Source: Actinoplanes sp. L3-i22
GTDB lineage: Bacteria > Actinomycetota > Actinomycetes > Mycobacteriales > Micromonosporaceae
DNA length: 64,000 bases
Reading direction: 5' to 3'
NCBI RefSeq assembly: GCF_019704555.1
Contig: NZ_AP024745.1
Coordinates: 8,688,501 to 8,752,500 of the forward strand
How positions within the stretch are numbered: the stretch's first letter is position 1; each line of letters begins with the position of its first letter. Positions 1 through 8,721 of the stretch are shown here, in pieces. Made by a program: the position numbers and the translations under genes. The notes under the pieces are model-generated. The model was not told the DNA's origin and made no database searches. It saw only the letters and a program-made list of their open reading frames with translations.

Positions 1-700
1 GCCCGGCCCCGCCGCCCCGCCCGGCCCCGCCGCCCCGCCCGGCCCCGCCGCCCGGCCCCGCCGCCCCGCCCGGCCCCGCCGCCCCGCCCGGCCCCGCCGC
101 CCCAAGCGCGGCACGAGGCAGCCCCGGCCCAACGCGGCCCGGCGCAGCGCGACATGGCCCGGCGCGGACCCGGCCCAGCCCGGGCCGAAGCAGCGCGGCA
201 TGGCCCGGCCCGGCACAGCCTGGCCCAGCGCGGCCAGCCCGACCCGACCCCACCCGGCCCGACCCGGCCCGGCATGGCCCGGCATGGCCCGGCATGGCCC
301 GGCATGGCCCGGCATGGCCCGGCATGGCGCAGCGCGGCCAGCCCGACCCCACCCGGCCCGACCCGGCCCGGCCCGGCATGGCCCGGCCCGGCCCGGCATG
401 GCCCGGCATGGCCCGGCATGGCCCGGCATGGCGCAGCGCGGCCAGCCCAGCGCGGCCCAGCGCGGCCCAGCGCGGCCCAGCCCCACCCGGCCCGGCATGG
501 CCCGGCATGGCCCGGCGCGGGGCGGCCCGGCGCGGGGCGGCGCGGGGCGGGGCGGCGCGGGGCGGCGCGGGGCGGGGCGGCGCGGGGCGGGGCGGCGCGG
601 GGCGGGGCGGCGCGGGGCGGGGCGGCGCGGGGCGGGGCGGCGCGGGGCGGGGCGGCGCGGGGCGGGGCGGCGCGGGGCGGGGCGGACCCCGCCCACCCAG
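1..700. repeat. Low-complexity block of three tandem repeat families
   Basis: Three successive simple-repeat families fill this stretch. Positions 1-105 repeat a C-rich unit of about 19 bp (CCCCGCCCGGCCCCGCCG). Positions about 265-430 repeat the 10-mer GGCATGGCCC many times, interrupted by GCGCAGCGCGGCCAGCCC segments. Positions about 525-690 repeat a 15-bp unit (GCGGGGCGGGGCGGC) about eleven times. Because 10 is not and 15 is a multiple of three, long open frames appear in all three forward frames, giving Gly/Ala/Arg-only or Pro/Ala/Trp/His-rich translations. I regard none of these as genes. The G-rich block could form G-quadruplexes on the plus strand. Confidence 0.9.
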
Positions 701-717
701 GGGGCTGACCGCCTCCG

Positions 718-751
718 GGATCGCTGGGGGCGCGATCGCCACCCCCGATCC
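718..751 (-). terminator. Stem-loop just after the amidase stop
   Basis: GGATCG plus GGGGG (with a two-base bulge) pairs with CCCCCGATCC around a loop of about 11 bases. It lies about 70 bp beyond the end of the minus-strand amidase operon. There is no T-run, so it would be a non-canonical actinobacterial terminator. The role is inferred from position. Confidence 0.4.
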
Positions 752-783
752 TGCCGCAAATCCGCAAGATCACGCCGGCCCCC

Positions 784-809
784 TGTGGATAACCGCCCAG
801 TGTGGATAA
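784..809. promoter_or_regulatory. Two perfect DnaA boxes
   Basis: TGTGGATAA occurs at 784-792 and 801-809, 17 bp apart and in the same orientation. Each is the exact complement of the DnaA box TTATCCACA. No dnaA, dnaN or gyrase gene is nearby, so this is not an obvious chromosomal origin. It may be a DnaA titration or regulatory site. Confidence 0.5.
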
Positions 810-822
810 CCCCGGCGGCCCC

Positions 823-2238
823 TCAGCCTCGTGGCAGGATCGGAGCAACCGGCGGGAACGCACTCTCGATGTCACGGGCGGCGGCGAGAGCGATGTGCTC
901 CCCCTGCTGGCGGGCGATGACCTGCACGCCCAGCGGCCGGTTCCCGGCTACCCCGGTGGGCACGGCCACCGCGGGCAGTCCGAGGAAGTTCGCCGTGACC
1001 AGCAGGCGGTGGGCTTTCCAGAGCTCGGTGGTGGCGGCCGGGCCGGACAGATCGAAGCCGATCAGGGGCATCGGCTGCGTGGTGACCGGTCCGAGCACGA
1101 CCGGGTAGCGAGCGTGGAAGGCGCGCCACGCCGCGGCATGGACGAACCGTTCCGCCCAGGCGCCCTGATAGGCCGAGGAGGTGTCGAGAAGTTGCACGTC
1201 GACGATGTTGTCCTTGAAGTACTGCACTGTCCCCGCCGACAGCGGTCCGGGGAACACCCCGGGGGTGAGCAGCATCGGCGCGTTCTCCGTGGAGGAGAGC
1301 TGCCGCCAGATCGTGGCGCACCGGTCGACGGCCGGCGGCGCGGCCTCCTCGACCTCCCAGCCGGCCGCGGCCAGGGCGGTGGCGGCGGACCGGACCGCGG
1401 CGGCCACGACCGGGTCGACACCCCAACCGCAGGGGTCGACGGTGACGGCGACCCGGCGCGGGCCGTCGTAGCCGGACGGGTGTTCCACCGTGACGCTGAG
1501 CGGATCGAAGTCGTCGGCGCCGTGCATCACGCCGAAGAGCAGGTCGAGGTCGGCCACCGATCGGGCGAGCGGCCCGTTCACCGCCATGTGCTGGATCGAC
1601 AACGGCAGTGGCTCGACCGCGCGGCTCGGCGCCGCCACCCGGCCGGCCGACGTCCGCAGCGCGGCGATCCCGGCGGCGTGCCCGGGCAGCCGCAGCGACC
1701 CGCCGTAGTCGTTGCCGAGCCCGGCGGCGACCATGCCGGTGGCCACCGCGACCGCGTCGCCGCCGCTGGAGCCGCCCGGTACCCGCGCCGGGTCCCACGG
1801 GTTCAGCGTCCGGCCGAACAGGTCGTTGTCGGTGTCCCAGCGCAGCCCGATGTCCGGCATGTTCCCGCGGGCGACCGGGATCGCGCCGGCGGCCAGGAGC
1901 TTGTCGACGAAGGTCGCGTTGGCCGGCGGAATGTGATCAGCCGCGAACGGCAGGCCGGAGGTGGTCGCCGACCAGGTCAGGTCGATGTTCTCCTTGACCG
2001 AGATCGGTACGCCGGCGAGCGGGCCCGGGTCCTCGCCGCGGGCGATCCGCTCGTCGAGGTCCGCCGCGGCCGCGCGGGCCCGGTCGGCGAGTACCACGGT
2101 GACCGCGTTGACCTGCGGGTTCACCTCGGCGATGCGGGCCAGACCGGCATCCACGACGGTGGACGCGGTGAGCCGGCCGTCGCGGACCCGGGCGGCGATG
2201 TCGCTCGCGGTGAGCTCGGTGATGGCTCGGTTGTCCAT
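823..2238 (-). CDS. Amidase-signature family amidase
   Basis: This 471-residue cytoplasmic enzyme should hydrolyse a carboxamide to acid and ammonia, or act on an aryl or peptide amide. The amidase-signature catalytic triad is visible: Lys82 in PISVKENID, the cis-Ser in the PGGSSGG loop at about 155-160, and the nucleophile Ser181 in YGGSLRLPG. The usual GSDIGGS reads GNDYGGS here, a small deviation. A purine-rich site (AAGGATC) sits 5 bp before the ATG. The gene follows the CocE hydrolase by 9 bp on the same strand, so they are probably co-transcribed. It lacks gatB and gatC neighbours, so it is unlikely to be the GatA transamidosome subunit. The physiological substrate cannot be told from sequence. 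Confidence 0.88.
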   Translation of the reverse strand: MDNRAITELTASDIAARVRDGRLTASTVVDAGLARIAEVNPQVNAVTVVLADRARAAAADLDERIARGEDPGPLAGVPISVKENIDLTWSATTSGLPFAADHIPPANATFVDKLLAAGAIPVARGNMPDIGLRWDTDNDLFGRTLNPWDPARVPGGSSGGDAVAVATGMVAAGLGNDYGGSLRLPGHAAGIAALRTSAGRVAAPSRAVEPLPLSIQHMAVNGPLARSVADLDLLFGVMHGADDFDPLSVTVEHPSGYDGPRRVAVTVDPCGWGVDPVVAAAVRSAATALAAAGWEVEEAAPPAVDRCATIWRQLSSTENAPMLLTPGVFPGPLSAGTVQYFKDNIVDVQLLDTSSAYQGAWAERFVHAAAWRAFHARYPVVLGPVTTQPMPLIGFDLSGPAATTELWKAHRLLVTANFLGLPAVAVPTGVAGNRPLGVQVIARQQGEHIALAAARDIESAFPPVAPILPRG

Positions 2239-2247
2239 GGCTGATCC

Positions 2248-4014
2248 TTATCGGTCGATGGCAGACGGAACGACAACGGCAGAGTCGACGGCGGACGGAG
2301 CGACAACAGCGGAAGCGGCGCCCAATGCGACGGCGCCCGGCCCCGCGACGGCGCCCGGTGCAGCGGCGGCGCCCGGCCCCGCGACGGCGGCCGGTGCAGC
2401 GACGGCGCCCGGTTCAGCGGCGTCTGAGGGCAGGACGGTGCAGGTCAGGCGGGTGTCGGCGAGGCGGATTCGCTGCTGGTTGGGGAGGGTCTTCACGGCC
2501 AGCCAGCGATGTTCGCCGGTGCCCGGTGCCGGTACGAACTCCGGCGCGTCGCTGCTGGCCACGGTCAGGCGCAGGGCATGGCCCGGCTGGAGCCGGTAGC
2601 CGGTGTGCCCCAGGTCGACCGTCACCGGCACCCCGGCACCGGGGGCGAGCACGGTCTGTTGTCCGCGAGCGATCAGCCGAGCGCTGCCGTCCGGCGCCAC
2701 GTCGACCAGCCGGGCGAACAGGTCCGCCTCCGGCCCGTCCGACCCGAAGACCGTGCTGAACGTGATCGGGCCGGCCAGGTCCAGCGGTTCCGCCACCGGA
2801 GCGCCGGTGAAGGCCAGCACGTCCGGCCGCTCGGCGAGGTGCCGCTCGTCCGGATGCTCGGCGAGGAACGAGAACGCGTCCCCGACCGGCGACGGCACCG
2901 GGTCCGCCGCGTCATGTGTCCAGGTCAGGACCGGGGAAAGACCATCGAACAACGGCAGATCGATGTGGTACGACCGGGGCGGCGGCCACGCGCTCGCGAC
3001 GCGATGCTCCGCGTCTCCGGATCCGGCCAGCTGCCACCGCACCCGTGGAATCGCCCGCTCCCGGCCCCGCAGGAACACGTCGAAGAATTCCACGGCCGGA
3101 TCCAGGTAACGCGGCAGGAAGGACGGATCGGTATTGCCCGTACCGGGAAGGAAGTGGGTGTTGTTCTCGTGGTCGATCGCTTCGAGCAGGAGATATTCGT
3201 TGCGCGCCCACGCCGGCCGCCGCTGCAGCGCGCGATGGTCGTCCCAGGACCACGGCGCGCAGTTGTCCCACCAGCCGATCGTCATCAGGACCGGCACGGC
3301 CGGCGCGTCGAACGGGTGACCGGCCGGGAAGCGGCGCAGGTTCACCGGGTGCGGGAACCACACGTCGTAGGAGGCGGAGCGGCTGCCGACCGCCGCGAAG
3401 AACTCCTCGACCTGGGCCGCGAACGGGCGGCGGGTCCAGTCGAGCTCCCACTCCAGCATGTCCTGATCGTGGAACATGCTGAGCGGGTAGAACCGGGCAA
3501 CGCCCATCTCCACGTCGTGGGTGCGCTGGCCGGGGATCGGGCCGGGCAGTTCGCCGAGCCGGGTGCCGGTGACCCGCGGGGCGATCGCCCGCAGCGCCGG
3601 GTGGCCGGTGGAGACGGCGGCCCACTGGGTGTAGCCGTAGTAGGAGTCGCCCCACATCCCGACCACGCCGTCGGACCAGTCCTGCTGGATGATCCAGTCG
3701 AGAGTGTCGTGCCCGTCGTAGGCCTCGTTGACGAAGAGCAGCGTCTCGCCCTCGGAGCGGAACTTCCCGCGCACGTCCTGGACCACCATGGTGTAGCCGC
3801 GCGCGGTGAAGTACTCGGCGATCCGGGGCATGAACGTGTACTCGCCGCACTTGTCGTACGGCAGCCGGGTCAGGATGACCGGGCCGGGCGAAAGCTGATC
3901 AGCGGGCCGGTAGACGTCGGTGGCCAGGCGTACCCCGTCGCGCATCCGGACCATGTGCTGGGTGGCGGCCGGGGAGATCGGCCCCGGCCCGGTCCGATTG
4001 ACGGAAACGGTCAT
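2248..4014 (-). CDS. CocE/NonD family hydrolase
   Basis: A 588-residue alpha/beta hydrolase of the X-Pro dipeptidyl-peptidase S15 / cocaine-esterase type, which cleaves acyl ester or amide bonds. The N-terminal part has the nucleophile elbow GMWGDSYYGY and a downstream cap region. The C-terminal jelly-roll domain ends near 540 with the typical PTDAxxRL-type segment and a TGEHRW motif. The start chosen gives MTVSVNRTG. Its ATG overlaps the DUF3237 stop by one base (TGATG), which favours it over an in-frame start 27 bp upstream. The last 50 residues are an Ala/Pro/Gly/Val tail encoded by 18-bp tandem repeats at about 2331-2420. This tail is outside the family fold and is probably a late expansion. 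Confidence 0.88.
   Translation of the reverse strand: MTVSVNRTGPGPISPAATQHMVRMRDGVRLATDVYRPADQLSPGPVILTRLPYDKCGEYTFMPRIAEYFTARGYTMVVQDVRGKFRSEGETLLFVNEAYDGHDTLDWIIQQDWSDGVVGMWGDSYYGYTQWAAVSTGHPALRAIAPRVTGTRLGELPGPIPGQRTHDVEMGVARFYPLSMFHDQDMLEWELDWTRRPFAAQVEEFFAAVGSRSASYDVWFPHPVNLRRFPAGHPFDAPAVPVLMTIGWWDNCAPWSWDDHRALQRRPAWARNEYLLLEAIDHENNTHFLPGTGNTDPSFLPRYLDPAVEFFDVFLRGRERAIPRVRWQLAGSGDAEHRVASAWPPPRSYHIDLPLFDGLSPVLTWTHDAADPVPSPVGDAFSFLAEHPDERHLAERPDVLAFTGAPVAEPLDLAGPITFSTVFGSDGPEADLFARLVDVAPDGSARLIARGQQTVLAPGAGVPVTVDLGHTGYRLQPGHALRLTVASSDAPEFVPAPGTGEHRWLAVKTLPNQQRIRLADTRLTCTVLPSDAAEPGAVAAPAAVAGPGAAAAPGAVAGPGAVALGAASAVVAPSAVDSAVVVPSAIDR
2331..2420. repeat. Five 18-bp tandem repeats in the CocE 3' end
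   Basis: Units of the form CGGCGCCCGGCCCCGCGA lie head to tail with a few substitutions. They encode an Ala/Pro/Gly/Val tail. The 18-bp period keeps the reading frame. Confidence 0.8.
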
Positions 4015-4478
4015 CAGAGCACCTCGAAGAAGCGGATGCACACCTGGCCGGCCTCGCCGCGGGCCAGTCCGACGAAGACCGAGGAGGCCAGCCAGGCGTG
4101 CGCCGGGGCGTCGGTGCGGAAGACCGGGCTGGTCCGGTAGTAGTACTCGGTCTCGGGCAGGTCCTCGCCCGCCTCGACCCGCGCGTCGATCTCCGGCGTG
4201 GCCCGCCAGAAGCCGCGGTTGACGATGTCGATCACCGCGCCGTCGTCGGCCCGCAACAGGTACCGTGCGTCCAACTCGGTCACCTGGCCGCGGGTGACCG
4301 ACCAGTCGCCGCCGCCGGCCAGGACCACGCCGTTGAGCCGGGGCCCGGCGACCGTGCCGCCGGTGATCGGGGTGAACATCAGGACCTCGTCCGGGCCCCG
4401 GCCCACGTGCACGGTCTCGGCCACGTCGACCCGCGCCTCGAAGGCGAAGACGAGCCGGGGATCGGGCAGTTCAGGCAT
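4014..4478 (-). CDS. DUF3237 family protein
   Basis: A 154-residue protein with the DUF3237 pattern: a beta-barrel-like fold with VxxGRGPDEVLMFTPITGGTVAGP near the N-terminus and RTSPVFxT near the C-terminus. The biochemical function of the family is not established. I start it at MPELPDP because GAGGA sits 5 bp upstream. An in-frame start 36 bp earlier lacks such a site and would extend into the promoter. It is the first gene of a three-gene operon with the CocE hydrolase and amidase. That suggests a helper or enzyme role in breakdown of an ester or amide compound, but this is inference from context. Confidence 0.8.
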   Translation of the reverse strand: MPELPDPRLVFAFEARVDVAETVHVGRGPDEVLMFTPITGGTVAGPRLNGVVLAGGGDWSVTRGQVTELDARYLLRADDGAVIDIVNRGFWRATPEIDARVEAGEDLPETEYYYRTSPVFRTDAPAHAWLASSVFVGLARGEAGQVCIRFFEVL

Positions 4479-4545
4479 GATGATCCTCGTTTTCTTTGCT
4501 GAAATGACAATCAATTAAGCTGTGGGGCGGCAGAGAGGAGCCGGG
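4479..4545. promoter_or_regulatory. Divergent promoter of the DUF3237 operon and TetR gene
   Basis: The only 67 bp between the two divergent genes is AT-richer than its surroundings and includes ATGACAATCAATTAAGC. A TetR repressor would be expected to bind here and control both directions. I do not see a perfect palindrome, so the operator is not defined. Confidence 0.45.
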
Positions 4546-5136
4546 ATGGGGCGCCCGAGCATGGCCGCGGAGCGGACCGAGCAGATTCTGCAGGCCACCG
4601 CGCGTTGCCTGCAGAAGAACGGTCTCGCCGGTACGACCCTGGAACGGGTCGCCGAGGAGTCCGGGCTGAGCCGCAGTCACGTCCGGCACTACGTCGGCAA
4701 CCGGGACGACCTGCTGCGCCGGTTCGCGGACTGGCTGTACACCGGGTACGAGGCCGAGTTCATCGGCCGGATCGCCGGCGCCGCGAGCCGGGACAAGCTG
4801 CCGTTCGCGATGGACTACCTGTTCAGCACCGGTTTCCTGCCGATCAGCGACGACGACACGGTGATCCGCGAGCTGATCACGGCCGGGATCGCCGACGAGC
4901 GCATCCGGGTCACCATGCAGGCGCACTACACGCAGGCGATCCAGTCGGTCGAGGACGCGCTCGCCGCGGAGTACCCGGCCTCGGCCCCCGCGGCGCGCCG
5001 CTCGGTGGCCTACGGGCTGTGGTGCCTGGCGATGGGCAACTCGATGATGGCCGAGATGCAGCTGCCGATCGCCTCGGGCGGCCTGGTCCGCGCCGCCGCC
5101 GAGGCCCTGCTGGAACGGCTCAGCCCGCACACCTGA
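4546..5136 (+). CDS. TetR family transcriptional regulator
   Basis: A 196-residue repressor. The N-terminal helix-turn-helix (about 10-55) reads TEQILQATARCLQKNG, TTLERVAEESGLSRSHVRHYVGNRDDL, standard for TetR. The C-terminal ligand domain with a YGLWCLAMGNSMMAEMQLP segment resembles the BetI-like C-terminal fold. ATG at 4546 follows GAGGAG by 5 bp and is preferred to a GTG 24 bp upstream. It is divergent from the DUF3237-CocE-amidase operon and convergent with the peptide ABC operon. It most likely represses the divergent operon, with the substrate or its product as inducer. Confidence 0.88.
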   Translation: MGRPSMAAERTEQILQATARCLQKNGLAGTTLERVAEESGLSRSHVRHYVGNRDDLLRRFADWLYTGYEAEFIGRIAGAASRDKLPFAMDYLFSTGFLPISDDDTVIRELITAGIADERIRVTMQAHYTQAIQSVEDALAAEYPASAPAARRSVAYGLWCLAMGNSMMAEMQLPIASGGLVRAAAEALLERLSPHT

Positions 5137-5155
5137 CCGGCCGCGACGAGATGGC

Positions 5156-5966
<811 letters not shown>

Positions 5967-5977
<11 letters not shown>

Positions 5978-6932
5978 GCGGCGCCTCCCCGGCGAGAGCG
6001 AGCAGGTGACACGCGGCCTGCCCGGTGTCGATCGGCGACAGCACCGGACGCCGCGCACGACAGAGCGCGGAAACGTGCGGGCACCGGTCCGCGAACACGC
6101 ACCCGGCCGGCGCGTCGGCGGCCGACTGCGGAGCGCCGGGAATGGTCTCCAGCCGGGATCCCGGCCGCACCGCCCCGGGCCGCGACCGCAGCAGCGCCCG
6201 GGTGTACGGATGCCGCGCGTCCTCGTGCAGCCGGTCGGCCGGCAGGATCTCGACGACCTCCCCGGCGTACATGACCGCGATCCGGTCGCACACCGCCGCG
6301 GCCAGTTCGAGATCGTGCGAGATGAACAGCAGCGCGGTCCCCCGCTTGTGCCGCTGTTCGTTCAGGATCGCGACGACCTCCTCCTGAGTGGTCACGTCGA
6401 GCGCGGTGGTCGGCTCGTCGGCGAGGATCAGCTTCGGCTCGGTGGCCAGCGCGGCCGCGATCACCACCCGCTGCAGGAGCCCGCCGGAGAGCTCGTGCGG
6501 CCGCTGCCGCATCCGCCGCTCGATGTGGTCCACGCCGACGTCGGCGAGCAGCCCGGCCGCCCGCCGGCGCGCCTCGGACCGGGCGACGCCCTGGTCACGC
6601 AGCACCTCGGTGAGGAAGTCGCCGATCGTCCGGACCGGGTTGACGGTCGCCCGCGGGTCCTGGAAGACCATCGCCACGTCCCGGGACCGCAGACGCCGCA
6701 GCCCGGCGCCGTCCAGCGCGTTGACGTCCCGATCGTCGAAGCGGACGGCGCCGGTGACCCGCGCGCCGGCGGGCAGCATCCGCAGCACCGACTTGACCGT
6801 CATCGACTTGCCCGAGCCGGACTCGCCGACCAGGCCGACCGCCTCGCCGGCGGCCACCGACAGGGTGACCTCACGCAGGATCACCCGCTCGCCGAGCCGG
6901 ATGCCGAGTTTCTCGAACGAGAGCAGCGTCAT
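5967..6932 (-). CDS. Peptide/nickel-type ABC transporter ATP-binding protein (DppD/OppD-like)
   Basis: A 321-residue ATPase partner of the DppF-like subunit. Walker A is GESGSGKSM, the signature is ELSGGLLQR, Walker B is LILADEPT, and the H-loop is in FISHDLE. The C-terminal oligopeptide-transporter extension is present (IPGAPQS, then a cysteine cluster GCVFADRCPH with a later Cys), which in relatives binds an iron-sulfur cluster. The start overlaps the permease stop as ATGA and the end overlaps the next ATPase by 11 bp. This indicates tight translational coupling. Confidence 0.93.
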
Positions 6933-7789
6933 CGCTCACCTCCACCGAACCGCAGGGCGAGGCGCTCGGCGACCACGGTGAACGCCACGACGGTGATCAC
7001 CACGGCGACCGCGGCCTCGATGGACTGCTGGGGGAATCCCGCCAGGATGGACGGCTGACCGTTGGCGATCATCAGACCCCAGTCCGCGGCCGGTGGCTGC
7101 AGCCCGAGACCCAGGAACGAGATCGAGGCGAGGTCGATCATCGCGTACCCGAATCCGATGGCGGCCTGGACCACCAGCAAGGGTGCGAGATTCGGCAGCA
7201 GATGCCGAAGGCAGATGTGCCGGCCGGAAAAACCCTGGACCGTCAGGGCTTCGATGTACGGCAGGTTCCGCTCCCGGAGCGCCGCGGCCCGCATCACCCG
7301 GGCCAGCATCGGCACGAACGCCAGCGACAACGCCACCACCGGCGCCGTGAACCCGGCCCCGAAGATCGCCGCGACGGTGATCGCCAGCACCAGCCCGGGG
7401 AACGCGAACAGGATGTCGAGCAGCCGCGACACCGCCGCGTCGAACCAGCCGCCGAACCAGGCCGCGGTCACCGCCAGGACGGTCCCCATCGTGCCGGCCG
7501 CGAGGACCACGATCAGCGGCCCGGCCAGGCTGGTCCGGGTCCCCATGATCAGCCGGGAGAGCAGGTCCCGGCCGAGGTCGTCGGTCCCCAGCGGATGATC
7601 GCCGGAGAACGCGGCATAGGCGTTCAGCGGGTCGACCGCGTTCGGGTCGTGCGGCGCGAGCCACGGCGCGAGGATCGCGATCAGCACGACCAGTCCGCAA
7701 ATGATCGCGGCGACCGCAGGAATGAATCGGATTTTTCCGAAACGTTGAGAAAGCGACCGCCCGGGCAGCGCGAGCGTCAGTGAGGTCAT
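6929..7789 (-). CDS. ABC transporter permease (DppC/OppC-like)
   Basis: A 286-residue inner-membrane permease. Six membrane segments are visible. The first is VAAIICGLVVLIAILAPWL, followed by the family OppC signature HPLGTDDLGRDLLSR. The EAA-type loop that contacts the ATPases reads RERNLPYIEALTVQGFSG, followed by HLLPNLAPLL. ATG at 7789 overlaps the upstream permease stop as ATGA. The upstream reading frame stays open but has no permease features, so the shorter start is used. Confidence 0.92.
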   Translation of the reverse strand: MTSLTLALPGRSLSQRFGKIRFIPAVAAIICGLVVLIAILAPWLAPHDPNAVDPLNAYAAFSGDHPLGTDDLGRDLLSRLIMGTRTSLAGPLIVVLAAGTMGTVLAVTAAWFGGWFDAAVSRLLDILFAFPGLVLAITVAAIFGAGFTAPVVALSLAFVPMLARVMRAAALRERNLPYIEALTVQGFSGRHICLRHLLPNLAPLLVVQAAIGFGYAMIDLASISFLGLGLQPPAADWGLMIANGQPSILAGFPQQSIEAAVAVVITVVAFTVVAERLALRFGGGER

Positions 7790-8721
7790 GCCTTCACCAA
7801 CCGGGGATCGAGGACCGCGTTCAGCAGATCCACCAGCATGTTGACCACCACGAACGCGCTGACCAGCAGCAACGACAGCACCTGCACGACGACCAGGTCC
7901 TGCCGGGCGGCGCTCTGCACCAGCAGCGACCCGAGACCGCTCACCCCGAACGCCTGCTCGGCCACCGCGGTGCCGGCGAACAGCCCGGCCACGGTCACCC
8001 CGGAGACCGCCAGGATCGGCGGCGCGGCGTTGCGCAGCACGTGCCGGCGCAGGACCGCGCGCCGGGGCAGCCCCCGGGCGCGGGCCGCGGCCACGTGGTC
8101 GGCGGCGAGTTCGGCACGCACCTCGGTGCGCGTGATCCGGCTGACGTAGGCCAGATATCCGCCGCTCAGGGCGAGCGCGGGCAGTGTCAGGTGATGGATC
8201 CGATCCCAGAGCCCCTCGCCCGACCCGTAGACCGGGAACCACGACAGCTTCGTCGCGAAGATCCAGATCAGCAGGATGGCGGCCACGAACGCCGGCGCCG
8301 CCATCAGCACCGTGGTCGTCACCGTCAGCGCGCCGTCGACCACCTTGCCGGCCACCCCGGCGAGCACGCCAAAGGCCACCCCGAAGATCAAAATCAGGAT
8401 TGCGGCGTACGCGACCAGCAGCACCGTCGTCCCGAGCCGCGCCGAGATCAGCGTGGTCACCGGCTCCTTGAGCACCATCGAGGTTCCCGGGTCACCGCTG
8501 AGCAGCCCGGCCAGCCAGTGCCAGTACTGCGCCCAGAACGGCTCGTCCAGGTGGTACTGCGCGCGGATCGCCGCGAGCGTCTCCGGGGTGACCTCGTGCC
8601 CGCCGGCCAGCAGACTCGCCGGGTCCCCGGGTGCCAGGTACAGCGCCCCGAAGATCACCACGCTGGCGACCGCGACGGTGGCGAGCATCCCGCCGACCTT
8701 GCGCAGGAGGAAACCGATCAT
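7786..8721 (-). CDS. ABC transporter permease (DppB/OppB-like)
   Basis: A 311-residue permease beginning MIGFLLRKVGGML, typical of DppB, with about six membrane segments. The periplasmic GDPASLLAGGHEVTPE and QYHLDEPFWAQYWHWL elements are standard for the family. The coupling loop reads AARARGLPRRAVLRRHVLRNA. ATG at 8721 overlaps the binding-protein stop as ATGA. Together with the DppC-like partner it forms the membrane pore. Confidence 0.92.
   Translation of the reverse strand: MIGFLLRKVGGMLATVAVASVVIFGALYLAPGDPASLLAGGHEVTPETLAAIRAQYHLDEPFWAQYWHWLAGLLSGDPGTSMVLKEPVTTLISARLGTTVLLVAYAAILILIFGVAFGVLAGVAGKVVDGALTVTTTVLMAAPAFVAAILLIWIFATKLSWFPVYGSGEGLWDRIHHLTLPALALSGGYLAYVSRITRTEVRAELAADHVAAARARGLPRRAVLRRHVLRNAAPPILAVSGVTVAGLFAGTAVAEQAFGVSGLGSLLVQSAARQDLVVVQVLSLLLVSAFVVVNMLVDLLNAVLDPRLVKA

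Noticed and set aside
784..809. Chromosomal replication origin
   Set aside because: Only two DnaA boxes and no dnaA, dnaN, recF or gyr genes in the window.
154..1108. Long forward open frames over the first kilobase
   Set aside because: They are made of repeats giving Gly/Ala/Arg/Pro-only proteins in all three frames, with no domain, and partly run antisense through the amidase gene.
802..2244. 480-codon plus-strand frame opposite the amidase
   Set aside because: Exact antisense of a well-supported amidase; composition is Arg/Gly/Asp-rich as expected for a shadow frame.
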